Below are positions 36,318 to 47,083 of a DNA stretch of 64,000 nucleotides, one piece after another. The DNA lies in NCBI RefSeq assembly GCF_024506435.1, contig NZ_JANIET010000001.1, forward strand, positions 3,534,001 to 3,598,000, given 5' to 3'. The notes beneath the pieces were generated by a model, which saw only the letters and a program-made list of their open reading frames with translations, was not told the DNA's origin and did not search any database. Origin of the DNA: Pantoea trifolii (GTDB taxonomy: Bacteria > Pseudomonadota > Gammaproteobacteria > Enterobacterales > Enterobacteriaceae). The translations under genes and the position numbers were made by a program. How positions within the stretch are numbered: the stretch's first letter is position 1; every line of letters begins with the position of its first letter.

Positions 36318-36521
36318 GATAACATTCCTTTTATGATATTTCGGTTTAAGGTTCCGGTTCCCTCCCGGAACTCAAACATTCTGAGCCAGTTAGTGAAATA
36401 GCTAACACAGGACATGTCTCAATTAATTGGGAATAAATAACAATTAATTGAATACAAATGTTTAAAAAATGGTTCGAATCAATAAATTTTAGACCGCGTA
36501 ATAATTACAGGAAAGAATAAA

Positions 36522-37391
36522 TTATTTATTCTCTACACTGATTATTACTCGACGCTCGCTTGCATAGCACAAACGCTGCTGTTTTAATGACCCAGAGCAC
36601 TGTTTAGAAACCTGGCTTTCACCCATACTTTGCGATTGAATATTGTCACTACTTAAACCATTATTGACTAATAATTTCTTAATTGTATCAGCGCGGCGTT
36701 GGCCTAATTTTAGGTTACTCTCATTATCACCAATAGGATCGGTAAAACCTGTAACGATAATATGCGGATTCAATTTACCATTGCGTTTCATTTGATGCGC
36801 GAATTGCTGAATAGCGTTATGGCCTTGAGCAGAAATATCGTTACCGCTGGCACTGGCGAAATTAAATAACAGATCAGATGAAAACTCGTAATTATCGTAA
36901 GATTGAGCGGCGTCCACCTTACATGAGATAACGGACGAGGCACGGGAAAGCAAATGCGCTTGCTGCCGGGCACCCATCAACTGTTGCTGCGCCACAGAGG
37001 TTTCTACAACATGTGGGCGGCCAGAGCCATCAAGACTTGCAGTGACATAGTAGGTTTTTCCCGCAGCCAATGAATCCCGCCACTGCTGTTGTTGTTTACC
37101 TCGATAGCGTGGCGCATCATCGGTGTAGCTTCCTAATGAATGCATACCTGGCTTAAGACAAAACACCGTGTATCCTCCCGATAAAAGGGCGGTTTGGAAT
37201 TCACCATCCACATAGATATGTGCAGCTTTTTTATTATTATCAGCAGTGCGATAATACACAACTTTGGTTTGATCGGACGCCGCTGCTGGCATTGATTGCC
37301 ATGATTTCCCAAAAACAGTTTGCGCTTGAATTCCCGTCGTTACGGACAATGATGCAAGAACAGCGACAATAGCAATACGTTTAATCTTCAT
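36522..37391 (-). CDS. OmpA-family peptidoglycan-binding protein
   Basis: This 289-residue exported protein has a signal peptide (IAIVAVLASLSVTTGIQAQ), an N-terminal domain with VYYRTADNNKKAAHIYVDGEF, and a C-terminal OmpA-like domain (HIIVTGFTDPIGDNESNLKLGQRRADTIKKLL is the signature region). OmpA-like domains bind peptidoglycan non-covalently. Genes of this type often accompany large type I-secreted adhesins, where an anchoring or assembly role has been suggested. I placed the start at MKIKR, with AGGGAG upstream; the longer frame adds 11 residues. It lies between the two Ig-repeat genes of this cluster. Confidence 0.88.
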   Translation of the reverse strand: MKIKRIAIVAVLASLSVTTGIQAQTVFGKSWQSMPAAASDQTKVVYYRTADNNKKAAHIYVDGEFQTALLSGGYTVFCLKPGMHSLGSYTDDAPRYRGKQQQQWRDSLAAGKTYYVTASLDGSGRPHVVETSVAQQQLMGARQQAHLLSRASSVISCKVDAAQSYDNYEFSSDLLFNFASASGNDISAQGHNAIQQFAHQMKRNGKLNPHIIVTGFTDPIGDNESNLKLGQRRADTIKKLLVNNGLSSDNIQSQSMGESQVSKQCSGSLKQQRLCYASERRVIISVENK

Positions 37392-37461
37392 TACAACTCC
37401 CTGGAAGAAAGTGCCAAATGGCACTTTCTTTTATTCCAAATTAAAATTAGCAGTGTGGTGA

Positions 37462-39651
37462 TTATTCAGATAAGTCACGAAATTCCAGGTGATTATCAAC
37501 TGAAGAGACATCTAATGAAACCACTCCATTAAGGGTGGAATGATTGACATTAAAATCAGACATAATGTTATTTAAAGCACTTTCATCAAGATGTTGAGAC
37601 AGCACATTTCCTTCCTGGGGTTCGCCAAACAGTGTGTCTTGTTGATCTGAAAGTAGATCAGCAATATTAATATGACCTATTGAATCAGGGAAAAGATCAC
37701 CTGGATCAACAGCTCCTGGCGGTATAGTGTCAATTTTAACTTCAAATGCAGGCGTTTTAGACGTTACAACACCTTCTGCATCCTTGAAAGCAGCCTCAAT
37801 GCTATATTTATCGTCTGGAAGATCTGGTGTTGCGATGCTCCACTTTCCTTTAGCATCGACTGTGGAAGAAAGATAAAAGTGGTTATCAGCCCCATTTATC
37901 CAAATATAAACGATATCTCCGGCAACTCCGGTACCACCAACAAAGATGGTCGAATCATTTACTGCTTCACCGCTCGCAATAGGTGTCTTACCGATATGGA
38001 ATTTTTGACCACCTTCCAACTTCTCATCGCGATAAACATCACCAATCACACCGGTTACTGGCACATTTGGATCGGGAATAACTTCATCACCGGGTACGGG
38101 ATCGATGGGTGCATTTGGATCATTGATATCAACGACGACTTTTTCAGAAAGCTGAGATTGATTACCGGCGGGATCAACAACGATGATTTGGAATTCATGT
38201 TTACCGTTTTCTAAAGCTTTTTCCGGTGTAAAGGTCCACTCGCCTTTGTCATCAATAACGGTGCTTCCTATAACTTTGCCGTTGTCGATTATTTTGACGA
38301 TATCACCTTTCTCACCCACACCAGAAAACGTCGGCGTGCTGTCTTCAGTTTCATCACTGTTTTCAATCGGTTTTTCATTGCTATCTTTAATTGCACCAAT
38401 ACCTTTATTTTCAGGCGCAATGGTATCAATCTCAACGATCCAGGCATCTGACGGCAAAGATTTATTACCTACCTGATCAACGACCACAATGCTGAAATCA
38501 TGTTTTCCGTCGGCTAATTTTGGGCAGGTGAATTTCCAATTACCTTCACTATCCGTTTTCGCGGTGCCCTGCAATTGACCATTTTTCCAGATTTCAACCG
38601 TAGAGCCAGCTTCAGCTTTACCTGAAAGACTTGGCGTACTGTCTTTGGTCACGCCATCTTTTGTAATTTCTTTTGGTGGATTCGTACTGTCGTCGAACAT
38701 GCCACCAATGGTACCTTTTGCTGGTGCAGTCAGATCAATGACAAAACCCCATGCTTCACTTGATTCGCCCACTACGCCTTTTTCATTGCGCTCACGGGTA
38801 GTAATGCTGTGGCTACCTGCGCCCAAGGCTTTTCCTGGTGTGAAAGACCAGGTGCCATTTTCACCAACGGTCGTTTCACCAATTTTGATGGTGCCATCCC
38901 ATACTTCAATCACGTTTCCTTTGGTACCAGTACCATTCAGAGTTGGCGTGGTGTCATCAGTTCGGCTACCTTTAGCGATCAGCCCAGTGATGCTACCTAC
39001 ATCGTCGAATATGCCATTCACCACCGGAACGCTTACATTACCGCCACCGTTGTCACCGCCACCTTTGCCGTCATCGCCACCTTTACCGCCGTCTCCGCCT
39101 TTACCACTCTTACCGCTATTGTTGCTGTCCTGATACTGTTCTTTCGCGGCTACGTAACCAAGGCCTGCGGCGGCGGCAATAGCAGCCAAACCACCCAAAG
39201 CAATCAGCGCTGGTGACCATTCAAAGCCCGAGGCCAGCGCATAACCAGAATCGGTATCAACAGTGCCTTCGCTCAGAGCTAGCGCGGCGGTTTCGCCATC
39301 GACAAGGGCTGCAGCTTCGTGGTCAGCATGTCCATCGGTTGCAACGTATTCATGCATTTCGCCATCTTCTGCTTTCCCTACGAGGGAACCCGATTTGGCG
39401 AAGAAGTCTTCGATGATCAAATCTGGGTTATTGCTATCTGAACCTTCCAGCATGACTAACAAGTTTTTTCCTACGCGTTTAACGGTAATGTTTTCTGGCG
39501 CAACGCCGTCATTACCCTGCGTAAGAAGATATTTGCCATTGGTAATAGCTTGAATTTTTGCTGATTTTCCATCTTTGCCAGCACGCATGACTTCTGCTTT
39601 TGTTATCGTTTTTTTGTCGATAACCGCAACACTTACGGGCGAAACGTTCAT
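37462..39651 (-). CDS. BapA-prefix-like Ig-repeat protein (729 aa)
   Basis: The N-terminal ~100 residues (VAVIDKKTITKAEV, NITVKRVGKNLLVMLEGSD, LIIEDFF) match the prefix found at the start of BapA/SiiE-like giant adhesins. An acidic stretch, a hydrophobic segment (residues ~147-169, SPALIALGGLAAIAAAAG) and a Gly/Lys/Asp-rich linker (~178-204) follow, then four Ig-like repeats and PPGAVDPGDLFPDS with a short unique tail. At 729 residues it is far shorter than typical BapA proteins and lacks the GKTQLM-type C-terminal module carried by its neighbours. The start at MNVSPVSV has AAAGGGA upstream; a 34-residue extension upstream is not supported. Confidence 0.85.
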   Translation of the reverse strand: MNVSPVSVAVIDKKTITKAEVMRAGKDGKSAKIQAITNGKYLLTQGNDGVAPENITVKRVGKNLLVMLEGSDSNNPDLIIEDFFAKSGSLVGKAEDGEMHEYVATDGHADHEAAALVDGETAALALSEGTVDTDSGYALASGFEWSPALIALGGLAAIAAAAGLGYVAAKEQYQDSNNSGKSGKGGDGGKGGDDGKGGGDNGGGNVSVPVVNGIFDDVGSITGLIAKGSRTDDTTPTLNGTGTKGNVIEVWDGTIKIGETTVGENGTWSFTPGKALGAGSHSITTRERNEKGVVGESSEAWGFVIDLTAPAKGTIGGMFDDSTNPPKEITKDGVTKDSTPSLSGKAEAGSTVEIWKNGQLQGTAKTDSEGNWKFTCPKLADGKHDFSIVVVDQVGNKSLPSDAWIVEIDTIAPENKGIGAIKDSNEKPIENSDETEDSTPTFSGVGEKGDIVKIIDNGKVIGSTVIDDKGEWTFTPEKALENGKHEFQIIVVDPAGNQSQLSEKVVVDINDPNAPIDPVPGDEVIPDPNVPVTGVIGDVYRDEKLEGGQKFHIGKTPIASGEAVNDSTIFVGGTGVAGDIVYIWINGADNHFYLSSTVDAKGKWSIATPDLPDDKYSIEAAFKDAEGVVTSKTPAFEVKIDTIPPGAVDPGDLFPDSIGHINIADLLSDQQDTLFGEPQEGNVLSQHLDESALNNIMSDFNVNHSTLNGVVSLDVSSVDNHLEFRDLSE

Positions 39652-39917
39652 GATTAATCCCTTTAAAACATTTGATTTTGATTGCGCATTTGCAAGCAAG
39701 AGCAGCAATCTCCCTGGCTTAGCCCAGCAGTGTGGGCTCAAAGTGAGCGACATAATCAGGAAAGAGAGATTTCCGAGACATAAGAAATGTCCCGTTAGGG
39801 CATAAAAAACTTCCCAACATTACCAAAAGGTAAGTTAGTTAATTAACCAACTGAAATTGTGAGTTTTTATGGCTGATAATGTGATAAGAGATGGGAAGTA
39901 ATTGAATTAAAATAGGA

Positions 39918-40817
39918 CTATAACAGATGATTTTCCTGAATTTTTTTGCGTAAAAAATCCAAAAAACAGGTAATGCGTGAGGTAAGGGATTGATTGCGAT
40001 AATAGACCGCGTGGACAGGTAGACGTTGTTCACGGGTCTCGGTTTCTAAAACCGGGATTAAACGCCCGTTAACACGATCATCCCGACTGACAAAATCGGA
40101 TAAACGCACGATACCTTGCCCGGCCAACGCCAGTTGACGCAGCGTTTCACCGCTGGAGGCAGATAGCGTGGGTTTAATACGCAGGAACTCCCCCTCACGC
40201 TGCCATACCGGCCAGACGTTATGCGCATCGAGCTGACTAAACCCCAGCAGTTGGTGATTCGCCAGCGCTTCCACGCTTTCAGGGGTGCCGAATTTATCGA
40301 GATAAGCCGGGCTGGCCAATAAGCGTATGGCGCTGCTTCCAAGAACACGCGCGCGTAGTGTCGAATCACGTAACTCGCCGATGCGAATGGCGATGTCTGT
40401 TTGCTGCTCCAGCAGGTCGATAACGATATCGTCAGTGTTCAGTTCCAGTTGAATATGCGGATACTGCTGACGAAACTCTGCCACTAGCGGCACAATAACG
40501 TGCAGGGTAAATGGCGTATTAGCATTGACGCGTAGGCGTCCGGAAGGAATATCCCGGCGCTGTGCGATTTGTTCTTCGGCCTGTTCGACTGAAGCGAGAA
40601 TCTGCCGTGCGTGATCGAGAAAAATCATCCCCTCTTCGGTCAATGCCAGCCGACGCGTTGTGCGATGCATTAAGGTGGTTTGCAGCTTGCTTTCCAGGCG
40701 GCTAAGTGCACGGCTCACACCAGAGCTGGTTTGATCGAGTTGCTCTGCAGCTGACGTGATTGATCCCGTATCCACCACCGCAACCCAGGCACGCAACTCT
40801 TCCAGTGTGATTTTCAA
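39918..40817 (-). CDS. LysR-family transcriptional regulator
   Basis: The protein has an N-terminal winged helix-turn-helix (LEELRAWVAVVDTGSITSAAEQLDQTSSGVSRALSRLESKL) and a periplasmic-binding-like effector domain. A TTG start gives 299 residues, the family norm, and has GAGGA seven bases upstream; a GTG at 40865 would add 16 residues. It is divergent from the TPR gene, with 92 bases between starts. LysR proteins usually control a divergent neighbour, so the TPR gene or the adhesin cluster are candidate targets. The ligand is unknown. Confidence 0.85.
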   Translation of the reverse strand: MKITLEELRAWVAVVDTGSITSAAEQLDQTSSGVSRALSRLESKLQTTLMHRTTRRLALTEEGMIFLDHARQILASVEQAEEQIAQRRDIPSGRLRVNANTPFTLHVIVPLVAEFRQQYPHIQLELNTDDIVIDLLEQQTDIAIRIGELRDSTLRARVLGSSAIRLLASPAYLDKFGTPESVEALANHQLLGFSQLDAHNVWPVWQREGEFLRIKPTLSASSGETLRQLALAGQGIVRLSDFVSRDDRVNGRLIPVLETETREQRLPVHAVYYRNQSLTSRITCFLDFLRKKIQENHLL

Positions 40818-40909
40818 ATTTCCATCCTCAGAGAACAAGACCTGTCTTAGCGCGGTTTCTGACACTTTCGACTTAAATTACGCCACTTTATCAGCGGCAG
40901 GATATCACA

Positions 40910-42385
40910 ATGCGCCATAAACCTCGGACCGATAGCGGTTTACGCCAGAAGCAAGCGGTAACCCAGTTACTGCAGCAAGGCCGACAGGAAGAAGCCTGGC
41001 GTAAAATCCGCGCGCATCTGACACTTGTCCCTTACGATGGCTGGTTTCTGCATGAAGCCGCGAGGCTTGCACGGCGCAGTGGCGATCTTGATTTGGCGCA
41101 GCGCTATTATCAGCGGGCGCTGAAGCTTGCGCCACAAGATGCGGGATTACTCAACGGTCTCGGCCTTACCCATTATGACGCCGGACGCTGGAGCGAGGCC
41201 GAAGCCTGTTATCAGGCTGCACTGAAATCACATGAGGGCTACGCCGCCTGTCACAATAATTATGCCATTCTGCTGCATAAACAGCGTCACTACCACCTTG
41301 CTTTAGAACAGTATCGATTAGCTTTGCTGAGCAAGGCCGATTATACCGAAGCCCGCTATGGCATGAGTACATTGCTGGCACACATGGGCCAGTTGCAAGA
41401 AGCTGAAAGCCAAATGCAACAAGTGTTACATGTTCGTCGCAGCGATCTACGCTGTCGCAATGCGCTCGGCATGGTGCAACTACAGCAAGGCAACTTTTCT
41501 GCGGGCTGGTCAAACTATCAGGCGCGTTATGCGCCGGACAATCCTGATCGCTTCTTTACTTTGCCTAAACTGCCAATGCGCTACTGGAAAGGAGAAGATC
41601 TGTGCGGTAAAACGCTGTTGGTGCGGACTGAGCAAGGAATGGGCGACGAGATACAATTCAGTCGCTTTCTCCCACGTCTGAAAACTGAAAAGCAGGCAGA
41701 AAGCGTGATCATGCTGGGAAGCAAGCCATTGAAACCATTAATGTTCTCGATGCCGCATCTCGATCATTATCTTACGCGTGAAGAAGCACAGCACGCGTTG
41801 CCACAGGCAGATTATTGGTGCTCATTACTGGATTTACCGCAGCATTTCCTCAACTCAACACAACCCTTTGGCGCGCATCATCCCTATCTGTTCAGCCCCA
41901 AAGAACAGCAGGCAAAGTGGCCGATTCTGGGGAGCGGGAAAAAAATTGGTATCGTTTGGAAAGGATCCACCGGACATAAGAATGATAGTCAGCGATCGCT
42001 TGCACATCTATCACAACTCGCGCCTTTGTTTGACCTGCCTGATAACAACTGGATTAGTTTGCAAAAAGGTGCAGGTGAAGAGGACATTACTGATTTCCCG
42101 CACGTGCAGCCACTTGGTGCGCTGTTTAGCAGTTATCGGGACACTGCCGCCGTTATCGCCCAATTAGATTTAGTGATAGGCGTCGATACCTCAGTGATTC
42201 ATCTGGCGGGAGCGATGGGGAAAGCTTGCTGGGTAATGTTGCCTGCCTGGGCGCGCGACTGGCGCTGGTTAGCCAATCGCGACGATTCGCCGTGGTATCC
42301 GCAAATGAGATTGTTTGCGCGCGGGCAGGATGAAGAGTGGAGCGCGGTAGTTGCGCGGATTAAGCAGGCGCTGCAGCAGCAATAA
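40910..42385 (+). CDS. TPR protein with GT9-like glycosyltransferase domain
   Basis: In this 491-residue protein, residues ~10-200 form about five TPR-type helical repeats (WFLHEAARLARRSGDLDLAQRYYQRALKLAPQDAGLLNGLG region). Residues ~200-490 resemble the heptosyltransferase/GT9-like end found in many TPR proteins: KTLLVRTEQGMGDEIQFSRFLP, KIGIVWKGS, and the nucleotide-site segment LDLVIGVDTSVIHLAGAMGKACWVMLP. No signal peptide, so cytoplasmic. It sits beside the Ig-repeat adhesin cluster; modification of an adhesin before export is an attractive but unproven role. Confidence 0.82.
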   Translation: MRHKPRTDSGLRQKQAVTQLLQQGRQEEAWRKIRAHLTLVPYDGWFLHEAARLARRSGDLDLAQRYYQRALKLAPQDAGLLNGLGLTHYDAGRWSEAEACYQAALKSHEGYAACHNNYAILLHKQRHYHLALEQYRLALLSKADYTEARYGMSTLLAHMGQLQEAESQMQQVLHVRRSDLRCRNALGMVQLQQGNFSAGWSNYQARYAPDNPDRFFTLPKLPMRYWKGEDLCGKTLLVRTEQGMGDEIQFSRFLPRLKTEKQAESVIMLGSKPLKPLMFSMPHLDHYLTREEAQHALPQADYWCSLLDLPQHFLNSTQPFGAHHPYLFSPKEQQAKWPILGSGKKIGIVWKGSTGHKNDSQRSLAHLSQLAPLFDLPDNNWISLQKGAGEEDITDFPHVQPLGALFSSYRDTAAVIAQLDLVIGVDTSVIHLAGAMGKACWVMLPAWARDWRWLANRDDSPWYPQMRLFARGQDEEWSAVVARIKQALQQQ

Positions 42386-42412
42386 AAAAGGGACGCCGAG
42401 GCGTCCCTTTTT
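42384..42412. terminator. Bidirectional rho-independent terminator
   Basis: AAAAAGGGACGCC-gag-GGCGTCCCTTTTT-type hairpin with A and T runs on both sides (actual loop GAG, stem GGGACGC/GCGTCCC). It serves the convergent TPR and parE genes. Confidence 0.9.
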
Positions 42413-44936
<2,524 letters not shown>

Positions 44937-44939
44937 TGC

Positions 44940-45767
44940 TTAGTAGCCCTCGGAATCAAGATCGGGGCGGAACATGTCGCTTTGCAGGCGGTTCACCTCG
45001 GTTTGCAGCGTCCCGTCTACCTGTAAAGTAAACCAGCGCCAGCCTGGCGCCAGCGTATCAATAGTGAAGTTGGTGCAATGCGGTTTGAACTGGACACAGG
45101 TCGATGGCGAAGCCATTACGCGGCGACCATGCCAGTCGAGATCGAGTTCCTGATGAATATGGCCGCACACCAGATTGCGCGCACGCGGGAAGTGTTGCAG
45201 TACTGCTTCCAGCTGATGTGGATTACGCAAGCTGTGCTGATCTAACCAGGTACAACCGGAAGCCAGAGGATGATGATGCAGCAGCACTAAGGTGTGACGT
45301 TCCGGATACTTGCTGAGCGCGGTGTGCAGCCACTCAAGCTGGTATTCGCTCAACATGCCGTGCGGGACACCAAATACCTGACTATCTAACAGCACCAGCT
45401 GCCAGTGATCGCCTAGCAGAACATGCTTGTCTGACTTAATACCCGCATCGGCCAGCGTATCCACCATCGCCGGCTGAAAATCATGATTTCCCGGCAGCCA
45501 GACGCAAGGTTTCGGCAGACGATTAATGCCCGCTACAAAATGTTGGTAAGCTTCGACGGTGTGATCCTGAGCGAGATCGCCGGTGGCGATAATCAGATCA
45601 TAATGCTGCTGTTGTGCCTCAATGGCATCCAGCACCGCATCAAAACTCGACCAGGTATTCACCCCAAGCAGCGATTGATGTTTTCCGGCAAAAAGATGGG
45701 TATCCGTGATTTGTAAAATCCTGATATCAGACCCATCTCGTGCAGGAAGAGTTAGCAGGCTATCCAA
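44940..45767 (-). CDS. cpdA: 3',5'-cyclic-AMP phosphodiesterase CpdA
   Basis: The 275-residue calcineurin-like metallophosphoesterase hydrolyses cAMP to AMP. Metal motifs are visible in order: ITDTHLF, ATGDLAQDHT, LPGNHDF, LLHHHPL and VCGHIHQELD. It sits in the conserved nudF-yqiB-cpdA-yqiA-parE run and sets the level of CRP signalling. Confidence 0.97.
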   Translation of the reverse strand: MDSLLTLPARDGSDIRILQITDTHLFAGKHQSLLGVNTWSSFDAVLDAIEAQQQHYDLIIATGDLAQDHTVEAYQHFVAGINRLPKPCVWLPGNHDFQPAMVDTLADAGIKSDKHVLLGDHWQLVLLDSQVFGVPHGMLSEYQLEWLHTALSKYPERHTLVLLHHHPLASGCTWLDQHSLRNPHQLEAVLQHFPRARNLVCGHIHQELDLDWHGRRVMASPSTCVQFKPHCTNFTIDTLAPGWRWFTLQVDGTLQTEVNRLQSDMFRPDLDSEGY

Positions 45768-45812
45768 AGCGTTTCCTTAATCTCCACGCCATCGTTGCGT
45801 TTTTTTACGCTA

Positions 45813-46238
45813 TCAGCAAACCGGTACTGCCACAGCGCCATGCGCTAAGCAGTAACGTAACCAATCCGCAAGGAACTGGTTAATCTGATGTTTTTCATCG
45901 CGCTGATGCAGTTTTTTATTAGGATAATCATAGCGCGCTTTAAATCGGTAGATCTGTTTAGTGGAACACACTTCAGCGACCATCGCATCATGGTAGAGCC
46001 GCACAGACATCGAAGGCAGGCTCCAGTAACTCACCGCGGGTGCCACCTGACGCACTTCAACCAAAGTGGTGTAACGGGTCGATTCCTCGATGGTGAGCTG
46101 ATAGCTGGCGCCATTCACCTGATAAATCACCGATGCACCTGCCTCGTCATTACGCGGCAGCAGGCGACGCAGTTGTGCGAAATTGGTTTCGCACAGGCGC
46201 ATCATTTCGGGAAAGTCAGGGGTATAGCGCTGTTTCAT
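45813..46238 (-). CDS. yqiB: Conserved protein YqiB (DUF1249)
   Basis: This 141-residue cytoplasmic protein is nearly the same as E. coli YqiB ([56 protein letters not shown]). Its biochemical function is not established. The start codon overlaps the nudF stop (ATGA), so the two are translationally coupled; an upstream frame extension of four codons lies inside nudF. Confidence 0.95.
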   Translation of the reverse strand: MKQRYTPDFPEMMRLCETNFAQLRRLLPRNDEAGASVIYQVNGASYQLTIEESTRYTTLVEVRQVAPAVSYWSLPSMSVRLYHDAMVAEVCSTKQIYRFKARYDYPNKKLHQRDEKHQINQFLADWLRYCLAHGAVAVPVC

Positions 46239-46870
46239 TTTAGCTTCCACTCTTCTCGTAGTTTTTCATGGTGCAACGCCAGCCATTGCAAGGCGATGAC
46301 AGATGCCGCGTTATCAATAATCCCCTCTTCCACCCAGCGATAAGCCTGTTCGCGGCTCACCACATGGACAAGAATATCCTCATTCTCTTCCTCCAGCCCG
46401 TGATTTCCCTCTGCCAGGCTGGCATCCACTTCGCCCACCAGCACCGATAAACGTTCAGATGTTCCGCCGGGGCTGGCTAAGTAATTCACTATCGGTTTGA
46501 CGCGGCCAACCTTGAGGCCAGCTTCTTCTACCGCCTCACGACGTGCGACATCTTCTGGTGTTTCGCCAGGTTCGATGATGCCAGCCACCATTTCCAGCAG
46601 CCAGGGCGTTGGGCTGGAATCAAAAGCGGGAATGCGGATCTGCTCGATCAGCACCACTTCATCGCGTAAGGCATCATAGGGTAGCAGCACGGCGGCGTGT
46701 CCGCGCTCAAAAACTTCGCGCACCACTTCACCGCTCATTTCGCCATTAAAACGACGGTGACGGAAACGGTAGCTGATGATGGAAAAAAAACCATCGTAAC
46801 GCGTTTCGCGTGCAATAATTTCTACATCGTTTTTTGTGAAAGTCACAGGGGATTTTTTTGCACTCGCCAT
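46235..46870 (-). CDS. nudF: ADP-ribose pyrophosphatase NudF
   Basis: The 211-residue Nudix hydrolase cuts ADP-ribose to AMP and ribose 5-phosphate. The Nudix box ([20 protein letters not shown] then AGL) is complete. The N-terminal [29 protein letters not shown] is the family's dimer-swapped beta sheet. The start MASAKK has GGAAT upstream and gives the E. coli length (209 aa). It is divergent from tolC. Confidence 0.96.
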   Translation of the reverse strand: MASAKKSPVTFTKNDVEIIARETRYDGFFSIISYRFRHRRFNGEMSGEVVREVFERGHAAVLLPYDALRDEVVLIEQIRIPAFDSSPTPWLLEMVAGIIEPGETPEDVARREAVEEAGLKVGRVKPIVNYLASPGGTSERLSVLVGEVDASLAEGNHGLEEENEDILVHVVSREQAYRWVEEGIIDNAASVIALQWLALHHEKLREEWKLK

Positions 46871-46971
46871 CGTCTGATTCCTTATGCAGATTGGGATGGA
46901 GCAAAGAAAAGCCAAGTCTACCGCTCCGTCCGAGTGGTTCTTTTTGAATTATTTACGTAAATTAGGGGAAG

Positions 46972-46990
46972 AAGGCACGTTCAGCCAACT
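46972..46990 (+). promoter_or_regulatory. Candidate marbox of tolC
   Basis: AAGGCACGTTCAGCCAACT matches the Mar/Sox/Rob consensus AYnGCACnnWnnRYYAAAY at all but two of its specified positions. A TAGAAT hexamer (47011-47016) follows at a distance that places the site over the -35 region, the arrangement used by MarA-activated promoters. E. coli tolC is activated by MarA, SoxS and Rob. Confidence 0.55.
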
Positions 46991-47083
46991 TATCTCTGAC
47001 GCCGCCTCTGTAGAATCGGCGATTATTTTTTTGGCTTACCTGCAGCACTACCAGTGCATTTTGCTGCAACAAAAGGAATGCAA

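Noticed and set aside
33165..42385. Prophage or insertion-sequence origin of the adhesin island
   Set aside because: No integrase, transposase, phage gene, tRNA target or flanking direct repeats were seen. The insertion is evident only from comparison with the E. coli gene order.
47054..47083. Upstream start for TolC (MHFAATKG...)
   Set aside because: The ribosome site AAGG and the E. coli N-terminus both fit the ATG at 47084; the upstream codons would put residues before the signal peptide.
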